A DNA stretch of 15,239 nt from CAYXGZ01 sp964464755. GTDB lineage: Bacteria; Planctomycetota; MHYJ01; JACPRB01. Shown here piece after piece: positions 7,384 through 13,133 of the stretch. Below the pieces are notes generated by a model. It did no database searches and was not told where the DNA came from. It saw only the letters and a program-made list of their open reading frames with translations. Where the stretch lies: contig CAYXGZ010000070.1 of assembly GCA_964464755.1 (NCBI GenBank), positions 1-15,239 on the forward strand. The letters run 5' to 3'. A program made the position numbers and the translations under genes. Numbering within the stretch: position 1 is the stretch's first letter; the number at the start of each line of letters is the position of its first letter.

Positions 7384-8422
7384 TCTTCGCGCCCTCGGCG
7401 AAGCGGCCGGACGGCGCGGGCTCGATCTTCAGGACGTCGCCCCGGCGCGCGTGCTCGAAGTCCGCGGTGTCCGGCGAGCGGTGCCGCGTGAGCAGTTCCG
7501 CCTCCACGAGCGCGGGCCCGGAGCCGCAGAGCGTCGCCCAGGCCCGGCCCTTCGAGCGGTGCAGGTTCGAGACGACCCGCCAGCCCTCGCCGGCCTCGAC
7601 CCGCAGCTTCCCCGCCCGCGTGACGACGAGGTAGCTGAACTTCAGCGACTCCTTCGCGAAGCCGAGGCGGCGGTCCACCTCGTCGATGAACGCGGGCCGC
7701 GACCACGGGAGGTCCTGGTGGCACCAGAGGTCGCCCCGGTCGCGCATCGGGCAGCGCGTCGCGCCCACGCAGGGCGCCGCGATCCGCCACCCGTTCGCCT
7801 GGAGCCGGTCCCGCCACTCCATCAGCCGCCGCGTCGGGGCGGGCAGCGCGGGCTCGACGACGACGAGGTAGCCGTCCGGGTCCAGCACGCCCTCGATCAG
7901 CCGGTCGAGCGGCGAGGAGTCCTTGAGCTCCGACATCACGTTGGCGGCGATCACGAGGTCGAAGGGCCCCTCCGGTTCGCCGGGGGCGAGCCGGACCCTG
8001 CCGCCCGCGCCGCCGTACTCGCCGATCAGGAACTTCGCGTCGTCGAGCGCCTCGGACACGACGTCGTGGAGCGTGAGCTTGGGCTCCGTGAACTCGTCGA
8101 TGCAGGCGAGCGAGGCCGAGCCCGGGCCGGCGCCGTAGTCGAGCACGCGGGGCGACTTCGGCAGCGTCGCGAAGCCCTTGAGCTCGCGGAGCACGAGCCG
8201 GACCTTCGCCCAGTTCACGGCGAGGTGGTAGCAGACGTAGGCCTGGCGGAGGTGGTGCTTCGAGAGGTAGCCCGGGCTCATCCCCCGGACGCCGGTGAAC
8301 ATGTCGGTGAGCGTGCGGACGCCGTCGGTCAGGATCTTCTGCGGGATGCCGCCGTAGCGGCGGCGGTAGGAGGCCACGAGCTCGGCGAAGCGGTCGGAGA
8401 CCGCGATGGGGTCGGGTCGCAT
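7370..8422 (-). CDS. Rsm22/METTL17-family ribosome-associated protein with Fe-S cysteines
   Basis: This is a 350-residue protein. It has a Rossmann methyltransferase-like core with the SAM-site motif VLDYGAGPGSASLACID (about residue 91 onward), followed by FDLVIAANVMSEL and the Rsm22 signature PCVGATRCPM...DLWCHQD. Cysteines C218, C224 and C234, plus a distant C299 in TLCGSG, match the four ligands of the [4Fe-4S] cluster reported for mitochondrial METTL17/Rsm22, which acts in small-subunit ribosome assembly. I chose ATG 8422 over an in-frame ATG at 8476 because the upstream extension overlaps the VKOR gene and looks out of family, while AGGA lies eight bases before 8422. It is the second gene of a unit with the VKOR-like gene, ten bases apart. 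Family assignment is firm. Whether it retains methyltransferase activity is not known. Confidence 0.88.
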   Translation of the reverse strand: MRPDPIAVSDRFAELVASYRRRYGGIPQKILTDGVRTLTDMFTGVRGMSPGYLSKHHLRQAYVCYHLAVNWAKVRLVLRELKGFATLPKSPRVLDYGAGPGSASLACIDEFTEPKLTLHDVVSEALDDAKFLIGEYGGAGGRVRLAPGEPEGPFDLVIAANVMSELKDSSPLDRLIEGVLDPDGYLVVVEPALPAPTRRLMEWRDRLQANGWRIAAPCVGATRCPMRDRGDLWCHQDLPWSRPAFIDEVDRRLGFAKESLKFSYLVVTRAGKLRVEAGEGWRVVSNLHRSKGRAWATLCGSGPALVEAELLTRHRSPDTADFEHARRGDVLKIEPAPSGRFAEGAKITRL

Positions 8423-8430
8423 CGACGGGA

Positions 8431-8434
8431 TCCT
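8431..8434 (-). promoter_or_regulatory. Ribosome-binding site deciding the Rsm22 start
   Basis: AGGA on the - strand lies eight bases before ATG 8422 and overlaps the TAG stop (8435-8433) of the extended VKOR frame. The arrangement suits reinitiation by ribosomes that finish the full 130-codon VKOR frame. Ribosomes stopping at the first UGA (8510) would end about 75 bases upstream of it. Confidence 0.55.
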
Positions 8435-8825
8435 ACCCGAGCAGCGCCATCGCGCCCAGCACCCCGGCGACCGCACCGATCGCCGCGTAACCCGCGATTC
8501 AGGTCCCTCAGGTCCGCCGCAGGCGGAAGAACAGGGCGTGCGCGAGGTAGGCGCTCATGAGGACGCTGGCCCCCGAGGCGGCCAGCGCGGGCCAGAGCGG
8601 CAGCGCGGGGACGGGCCGCGACCGGTCGAGCGCGAAGAGGGCCATCGCGAGGAAGTAGCCGATCGCGAGGAACGAGTTCGGGAAGCCGAACGTCCGGCCG
8701 ATCGGGTGCGAGAGCACGAGGTCGCAGGCCCCGGTGTCGCACGAGGCCTTGACCTGGCGCCGCCACCCGACGACCGACCAGGCCAGGCCGGCAAGCGAAG
8801 AGCCCAGGAGCAGCCACGGTAGCAT
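8433..8825 (-). CDS. VKOR-family quinone-dependent thiol oxidoreductase, predicted selenoprotein (UxxU)
   Basis: Read with two in-frame UGA codons, the gene gives 130 residues, the normal length of a single-domain VKOR. It is a polytopic membrane protein with helices at about 3-21, 50-66, 74-100 and 110-129. The loop pair C29/C34 is followed by DLVLSHP and FGFPNS, matching the family pattern (C..VLSSp...FGiPNS). The end of helix 3, YLAHALFFRLRRT, aligns without gaps with human VKORC1 YLAWILFFVLYDF, whose next residues are the catalytic C-I-V-C. Here the next codons are UGA-GGG-ACC-UGA, that is U106-G-T-U109. A hydrophobic helix of about 20 residues follows, then TAG. Such enzymes pass electrons from a DsbA/thioredoxin-like partner to quinone in disulfide formation. 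Stopping at the first UGA gives 105 residues with no active site. The alternative, a decayed gene, is less likely because both UGAs fall exactly on the catalytic positions and a downstream hairpin fits SECIS. Confidence 0.8.
8465..8485 (-). promoter_or_regulatory. Candidate bacterial SECIS hairpin (loop GGUGC)
   Basis: On the - strand, CGGCGAUC (8485-8478) pairs with GGUCGCCG (8472-8465), with one U-G wobble, and encloses the five-base loop GGUGC (8477-8473). Bacterial SECIS elements sit inside the coding region just after the UGA. They are short stems whose apical loop carries a conserved G in its first two positions, usually followed by U, about 16-37 bases from the UGA. Here the loop begins 22 bases after the second UGA and 31 after the first, so one element could serve both. 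High G+C makes chance hairpins common, so the loop sequence and spacing are the main evidence. Confidence 0.6.
8484..8496 (-). promoter_or_regulatory. Alternative small hairpin after the first UGA (loop GGUUA)
   Basis: CGCG (8496-8493) pairs with CGCG (8487-8484) around the loop GGUUA, which starts 16 bases after the first UGA, the lower limit of the usual SECIS spacing. The stem is only four base pairs and shares bases 8484-8485 with the larger downstream hairpin, so the two cannot fully coexist. It may be a dedicated SECIS for the first UGA, or incidental. Confidence 0.3.
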
Positions 8826-8859
8826 CCGTACAGGGATAGCGGCCCGGCGCGGGGACGGC

Positions 8860-8865
8860 TACCAT
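8860..8865 (+). promoter_or_regulatory. Possible -10 box (TACCAT) of rtcA
   Basis: TACCAT lies six bases before the rtcA ATG, within a 46-base divergent gap shared with the VKOR gene. There is no Shine-Dalgarno sequence and no clear -35. On the opposite strand, TATCCC (8838-8833) sits seven bases before the VKOR ATG and may play the same role there. Both would give leaderless messages. Confidence 0.35.
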
Positions 8866-8871
8866 CCCGCG

Positions 8872-9909
8872 ATGCTCGAGATCGACGGCTCGAGGGGCGA
8901 GGGCGGCGGCCAGGTGCTCCGCACGGCGGTCGCGCTCTCGCTGCTCACCGGAACGCCGTTCCGCATGACCGCGATCCGGGCCGGGCGCGAGAAGCCGGGC
9001 CTCAAGGCCCAGCACCTCACGATCCTCAAGACGGCGCGGCGGCTCTGGGGCTGCGGCGTCGAGGGCGCCGAGCTCGGCGCGGCCGAGGTGTCGTTCCAGC
9101 CCGCGCCCGTGAAGGGCGGGACCTTCGAGATCGACATCGGCACCGCGGGCTCGATCACGCTGCTGCTGCAGGGGCTGGTCCTCCCGCTCTGCTTCGCGCC
9201 GGGGCGGAGCATCGTCACGCTGCGCGGGGGCACCGACGTCGCCTGGAGCCCGACCTTCGACTACCTTCGCGGCGTCGTCTGTCCCCACCTGGCCGACTTC
9301 GCCGAGGAGATCTCGGTCGAGTGCACGCGGCGCGGCTTCTTCCCCGTCGGCGGCGGCGAGGTGCGCCTCACGGTCCGGCCGCGCTTCGCGTCGTGGAAGG
9401 AGGTCCGCGGCGCTCTGGCCCCGCTCGCGCTCGACGAGGCGGGCCCGGTCGAGAAGGTCGAGATCCGCTCGACGGCCGCGGAGGACCTGCGGGAGCACCT
9501 CGTCGCGGAACGCCAGGTGAAGGGCGTCGAGAACGCGCTGCCCGGGCTGCGCACGCGGCGCGAGCTCGACTACTCGCGCTCGGCCTCGCCCGGGTCGGCC
9601 GTCACGTGCATCGCCCGGCTGGCGGGCGGGGCGAGGATCGGGGCGGACGCGCTCGGCGAGCGGGGCAAGCGGGCCGAGCAGGTCGGCCGCGAGGCCGCGG
9701 AGCAGCTGAAGGCCCAGCTCGCGGGGCGGGCGCCGGTCGACGTCCACCTCGCGGACCACCTCGTGCCCTGGCTGGCGATCCGCGGCGGCGGCTTCCGCGC
9801 GACGGAGCTCAGCGACCACGCGAGGACGAACGCGGAGATCTCGAACCTCTTCCTTCCCGCGGTGACGATCGACGAGGCGGCGCGAACCTTCCGGTCCGCC
9901 GCCGGTTGA
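8872..9909 (+). CDS. rtcA: RNA 3'-terminal phosphate cyclase
   Basis: This 345-residue protein begins MLEIDGSRGEGGGQVLRTAVALSLLTGTPF, the canonical RtcA N-terminus. It continues with REKPGLKAQHLTILKT, a GTAGSITLLLQGL segment, and the C-terminal DHLVPWLAIRGGGF...SDHARTNAEISNLFL. The histidine of SDHARTN (H316) corresponds to the AMP-accepting nucleophile of RtcA. The enzyme uses ATP to convert RNA 3'-phosphate ends to 2',3'-cyclic phosphates and belongs to RNA end healing and repair. I chose the start at 8872 because it matches the family. A longer frame from 8734 would run through the divergent VKOR gene. No rtcB ligase or rtcR regulator is in the window. A gene for a cysteine-cluster protein follows after eight bases. 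Confidence 0.95.
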   Translation: MLEIDGSRGEGGGQVLRTAVALSLLTGTPFRMTAIRAGREKPGLKAQHLTILKTARRLWGCGVEGAELGAAEVSFQPAPVKGGTFEIDIGTAGSITLLLQGLVLPLCFAPGRSIVTLRGGTDVAWSPTFDYLRGVVCPHLADFAEEISVECTRRGFFPVGGGEVRLTVRPRFASWKEVRGALAPLALDEAGPVEKVEIRSTAAEDLREHLVAERQVKGVENALPGLRTRRELDYSRSASPGSAVTCIARLAGGARIGADALGERGKRAEQVGREAAEQLKAQLAGRAPVDVHLADHLVPWLAIRGGGFRATELSDHARTNAEISNLFLPAVTIDEAARTFRSAAG

Positions 9910-9917
9910 GGATCCCG

Positions 9918-10601
9918 ATGCTGACTCTCGAGCGGGTGACGCGGCTGCTGAAGCTCCACGAGCGGGCGTACGGTCTCTTCACGTGGCTGAACGCCTCGAT
10001 GAAGGGCGGCGGCACGCCGCTGGTCCGCGTGGGCGACTCGCTGGCCTTCGCGGACGCGGCGGTCGAGTTCCTGAAAGTCAACCACGGGCGCCTCCCCGAG
10101 GAGCACCGGCCGGAGGCGGCCGACCTCGAGGAGACCGCGCACCTCTTCGTCTCGTACCTGGCGACGTCGTACGAGGTGGTGGACCACGCGCTCGTGCGGA
10201 CCTGCCCGGGCTGCTGGTGCTGCTACTTCTGGGCGAAGAACCGGCACCTGCAGGCGCGCAACCCGGACAAGAAGGCGGCGTCGACGGCGCGGAAGCTCAA
10301 GCTGCTCTACCTGCGCAACCTCGCGGACGAGGCGGAGCTGCCGCTGACCGACGCGGAGCTCGACGCCTTCTACGGGAAGCGGCGGGAGCTCTGGCCGGAG
10401 ATCGCGCTGGCGACCTACGTGCGGGAGCTGGACCGCCGCAGCCACTTCGCGAGCCAGGGCGAGGCCGTGCTCTCCCTCTGGCGCGAGCTGGCCTGGGAGG
10501 ACGGCAAGCCGAGGAAGAAGTTCCGGCTGAAGGCGGACGCGGCCGTCGCGGCGGAGGCGAAGATCCGCAAGGCGATCGAGGAGCACGCCGGAACGTTGTA
10601 A
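9918..10601 (+). CDS. Unrecognised protein with CPGCWCC cysteine cluster
   Basis: I do not recognise this 227-residue protein. It is predicted to be soluble and mostly helical, with no signal peptide or membrane segment. Its marked feature is RTCPGCWCCYFWAKNRHLQARNPDKKA, with C96, C99, C101 and C102 in the middle of the chain, a cluster that could bind a metal or an Fe-S cofactor or form a redox pair. The flanks are helical: DLEETAHLFVSYLATSYEVVDHALV before it, and a basic, charged stretch after it ending in KFRLKADAAVAAEAKIRKAIEEHAG. GAGGA (9908-9912), which overlaps the rtcA stop, lies five bases before ATG 9918, so co-expression with rtcA is very likely. The basic segment around the cysteines would suit nucleic-acid contact, but that is speculation. 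Confidence 0.85.
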   Translation: MLTLERVTRLLKLHERAYGLFTWLNASMKGGGTPLVRVGDSLAFADAAVEFLKVNHGRLPEEHRPEAADLEETAHLFVSYLATSYEVVDHALVRTCPGCWCCYFWAKNRHLQARNPDKKAASTARKLKLLYLRNLADEAELPLTDAELDAFYGKRRELWPEIALATYVRELDRRSHFASQGEAVLSLWRELAWEDGKPRKKFRLKADAAVAAEAKIRKAIEEHAGTL

Positions 10602-10604
10602 GCT
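10599..10604 (+). promoter_or_regulatory. Possible -10 box (TAAGCT) before the second HEAT-repeat gene
   Basis: TAAGCT overlaps the TAA stop of the upstream gene and is followed by six bases and the GTG start at 10611. There is no Shine-Dalgarno sequence and no convincing -35. The spacing repeats that seen before phoB and rtcA, but the TAA part is constrained as a stop codon, so this instance is weaker evidence. Confidence 0.25.
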
Positions 10605-10610
10605 CCTGTC

Positions 10611-12263
10611 GTGATCCTGATCCTCGCGCTGCTCCTCCAGAGTCCCCTCCTCGACGAGATCGTCGCGGACTGGGCGCGGGAGGATCTTGCATCCCGGGAA
10701 GCGGCGACAGCCCGGCTGCTCGACCGCTGGAAGGACTGGGGGGAGGGCGAGCTCGGACGGCTGCGCTTCCTGGCCAAGGGGCGGGACGAGGTCGCATCGC
10801 GCGCCGCCTCGGGCCTCGAGCGGATCGAGGCGAGACGACGCTTGAGTCCGAAGCTCCTGGAGGCCATCCCCGGGATCGACACCGCCGTGTCGCCCGGCGA
10901 GCGCGTGGCGCTCCTGCCCCAGGTCCGCACGGCTCTCGACAAGGGGCTGCTGCACGAGTTCGACCTGGAACCGCTGGAGGTCCTGCTCGCCACGACCGAC
11001 TGGAAGGACCAGGCCGGTCCATTCCTGGACGAGCTGACTCGATTCCCGGACGGCCTGCTCGCCGCCGCGGCGATCAAGTTGGTGGAACATCCCGAGGCCC
11101 GGGTCCGGCGCAACGCCGCGATCCACCTCACCTGGCTCCCGGACTCCGATCGTCGGATCGAGGTCGGCCTCCGGCTCCTGGACCATCCGGAGCTCCCGAT
11201 GAAGGCGTCCGGCCTCGAGCTCCTGCGGTGCCCGCGCGCCCGGCCCCAGGCCCCGAAGCTCCTCGGGTTCCTGACCGTGGGCAACGCCGATCTCCGGCAC
11301 CAGGCGCTCCTCACCCTGGGATTGATGGGCGCCTCGCAGTTCGCCGGGAAGATCGCGAAGGCGCTCGACGATCCCGATGCCTGGGTCCGCGTCGGCGCGC
11401 TCTGGGCCCTCAAGGCCCTGGGATCGGCCGAGCAACGCGAAGCCATTCTCCCGCTGCTCGCCGACAGGGCCCCGGAAGTCAGGGCCAACGCCCTGGAGAC
11501 CCTGGGCCGGGCCGAGGACGCGCGGCCCCTTCTCCAGGACCCCGATGTCGACGTCCGGTGCGCCGCGGCGAAGGTCCTCATGGCGACGGGGTCGGCGGAC
11601 GACGCGCGACTCCTGTCCCCGCTCCTCGAGGACGCGAACCGCGGGGTGCGCGAGGCCGCGATCCGGGCGCTGGGCCGGCTCGATCCGGCCGCGCAGGCCC
11701 CCGCCACGCTGAAGCACCTGGCGACGCTCGGGGGACTGGCGCGGGTCCAGTTCCTGTGGATCGTGGCGGAGTCCATGGCCTCCTGGCCGGCGCCGGCCCG
11801 GGCGGACCTCGTCAAGTTCCTCGAAGACCTCGAGAAGCAGTCGCCGGAACCGAAGGAGCGCCGCGCGGCCACGGGGCTCTTGATCCGCCTCGGGAGGAAG
11901 ACCCGGGAGGAGCGCCTCGCGTTTCTCGACGCCTTCAGGCCCGATCCCCCGGATGCGAGCGCCGCCTGGTTCCAGCAGCACGACCTCGACGCGCTGGGCT
12001 CCCCGGGGCCCTTGGCCGTCCCCGCCGTGCTGGCTTCGGACGAGGACCTTCGCCGGGCCCTGGCCCCGGTCCGCCTCGACACGGACGCGCCGGTCCTGAG
12101 GACGCCCCGGCCCACCTGGAACCTGAGGGGGAAGCCAGGCTGGGCCGTTCTGCGGACGCTGCTTCCTCCCGGGCGCACCTACCTCGACTTGGGCGACTCG
12201 ATCCGCATCCTGACCTGGGCCGACGCCATCCCCGCGAGGAAGAAACAGCTGGCCGCGAAGTGA
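10611..12263 (+). CDS. Exported HEAT-repeat protein
   Basis: This 550-residue protein starts at GTG, nine bases after the preceding stop, with a short hydrophobic leader (MILILALLLQS) that looks like a minimal export signal. From about residue 163 it is a tandem array of HEAT/PBS-lyase-type repeats: VRRNAAIHLTWLP, LRHQALLTLGLMGASQFAGKIAKAL, VRVGALWALKALGSAEQREAILPLL, VRANALETLGRAEDARPLL, VRCAAAKVLMATGSADDARLLSPLL and VREAAIRALGRLD. These form a superhelical scaffold for protein binding. The last 130 residues lack clear repeats and contain a segment rich in arginine and proline. Codon use is looser than in the neighbours (TTG, CAT, TTT and ATT codons appear), unlike the C-ending bias of the first HEAT gene. 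No enzymatic motif is visible, and partner and role are unknown. Confidence 0.85.
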   Translation: MILILALLLQSPLLDEIVADWAREDLASREAATARLLDRWKDWGEGELGRLRFLAKGRDEVASRAASGLERIEARRRLSPKLLEAIPGIDTAVSPGERVALLPQVRTALDKGLLHEFDLEPLEVLLATTDWKDQAGPFLDELTRFPDGLLAAAAIKLVEHPEARVRRNAAIHLTWLPDSDRRIEVGLRLLDHPELPMKASGLELLRCPRARPQAPKLLGFLTVGNADLRHQALLTLGLMGASQFAGKIAKALDDPDAWVRVGALWALKALGSAEQREAILPLLADRAPEVRANALETLGRAEDARPLLQDPDVDVRCAAAKVLMATGSADDARLLSPLLEDANRGVREAAIRALGRLDPAAQAPATLKHLATLGGLARVQFLWIVAESMASWPAPARADLVKFLEDLEKQSPEPKERRAATGLLIRLGRKTREERLAFLDAFRPDPPDASAAWFQQHDLDALGSPGPLAVPAVLASDEDLRRALAPVRLDTDAPVLRTPRPTWNLRGKPGWAVLRTLLPPGRTYLDLGDSIRILTWADAIPARKKQLAAK

Positions 12264-12302
12264 TCGCGTGGTAGTCTTGGGCTTTCCAACCCGGGAGCCC
12301 CG

Positions 12303-13133
12303 ATGCGCCGCTCGCTCGCGATCGCCGTCCTCCTCGCCCTGCCCGCCGCCGCGCAGGACGCCACCCCGCCGCCCCAGCCCCTCAAGGAGCTGTCGTGGCT
12401 CGTCGGCGCCTGGAACGGATCCGGCGAGTGGCCCACCCTCGGCGTCATCAGCGAGAAGGTCACCTACACCTGGGTCCTCGGCGGCGCGTTCCTCCGCGGC
12501 GACACCGAGGTCCGCAAGGACCAGAAGGTCATCTGGACGGACTTCAGCCTCGTCGGCTGGGACCCCGAGAAGAAGAAGCTCACGGGCTGGGGCTTCGGCC
12601 AGGACGGCGGCGCCAGCCGCGCCTGGCAGGCCGGCGAGCCCGCCAAGGACTCCTGGACCTGGGAGGGCGTCCGCGTCGGCGCCGAAGGCCCGGTCGAGTT
12701 CCGCGCGACCATGACCCGCACCGGCCCCGACGCGATGACCATGAAGCTCGAGTCGAAGAAGGACGGCGCCTGGGCCCCGATGGGCTCCATGGACTACAAG
12801 CGGCACTCCGTCGACCGCAGCGACGCCCGCGCCGTCGTCGAGGGGTTCTTCGACGCCGTCCGCCGCAACGAGCCCGACGCCGCCTACGCCCTCATGACCC
12901 CCGAGTGGGCCGAGCAGGAGAAGACCTGGAAGAAGTCCTTCTGCACGGCCTTCTTCAAGGCGGGCTTCAAGCTCAAGGGCTACGCCATCCGCGAGGCCGT
13001 CCTCGAGGGCGACAAGGCCAGCGTCTCGACGAAGGCCACCCTCCTCGACCCCGAGGGCAAGGAGGACGGCGAGGGGATGCGCTTCCAGCTCGTCCGCAAG
13101 GACGGGACCTGGTCGATCTCGAAGCTCGAGTAG
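12303..13133 (+). CDS. Exported two-domain protein: DUF1579-like plus NTF2-like
   Basis: This 276-residue protein has a signal peptide (MRRSLAIAVLLALPAAAQDA, cleavage near 17). Residues about 28-170 resemble the DUF1579/lipocalin-like barrel found in many exported proteins: LSWLVGAWNGSGEW, a long run of alternating beta strands, and FSLVGWDPEKKKLTGWGFGQDG. Residues about 178-276 form a second unit, VVEGFFDAVRRNEPDAAYALMTPEW through FQLVRKDGTWSISKLE, like NTF2/DUF4878-type domains (helix, then strands ending in a WxIxKLE strand). No catalytic residues are obvious. The start is supported by GGGAG (12293-12297) five bases before ATG. A GGGCT/AGCCC stem (12279-12300) covers that site. The stop TAG is immediately followed by the stop of the opposite gene. 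Family calls are by pattern only. Confidence 0.82.
   Translation: MRRSLAIAVLLALPAAAQDATPPPQPLKELSWLVGAWNGSGEWPTLGVISEKVTYTWVLGGAFLRGDTEVRKDQKVIWTDFSLVGWDPEKKKLTGWGFGQDGGASRAWQAGEPAKDSWTWEGVRVGAEGPVEFRATMTRTGPDAMTMKLESKKDGAWAPMGSMDYKRHSVDRSDARAVVEGFFDAVRRNEPDAAYALMTPEWAEQEKTWKKSFCTAFFKAGFKLKGYAIREAVLEGDKASVSTKATLLDPEGKEDGEGMRFQLVRKDGTWSISKLE

Noticed and set aside
8423..8476. Extended Rsm22 start at 8476
   Set aside because: The extra 18 residues (MRSPGCWARWRCSGRIPS) overlap the VKOR frame and do not look like the family, and the Shine-Dalgarno sequence AGGA points to ATG 8422.
8423..8507. VKOR gene as a simple pseudogene or a 105-residue truncated protein
   Set aside because: The frame past the UGAs stays open and encodes the expected fourth helix, both UGAs fall on the catalytic positions, and a SECIS-like hairpin follows. 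Decay is still possible, so confidence is kept below certainty.
8499..8510. UGA reassigned to a standard amino acid throughout the genome
   Set aside because: phoU, phoB, phoR, DUF47, rtcA and both HEAT genes end in UGA exactly where their families end, so UGA is a normal stop here and recoding would have to be local.
8329..9819. Long open frame on the - strand spanning the VKOR, rtcA and Rsm22 starts
   Set aside because: Its translation is low-complexity arginine/alanine-rich sequence typical of a shadow frame in high-G+C DNA. It lies antisense to well-supported rtcA and out of frame with VKOR and Rsm22.
12279..12300. GGGCT/AGCCC hairpin as a terminator of the second HEAT gene
   Set aside because: The stem is only five base pairs, no T-run follows, and it overlaps the ribosome-binding site of the next gene. 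At most it might influence translation.
9570..12806. A 1078-codon open frame on the - strand
   Set aside because: It is antisense to rtcA, the CPGCWCC gene, the second HEAT gene and the 12303 gene, all of which have family motifs or signal peptides. The antisense translation has no recognisable domain and shadow-like composition.
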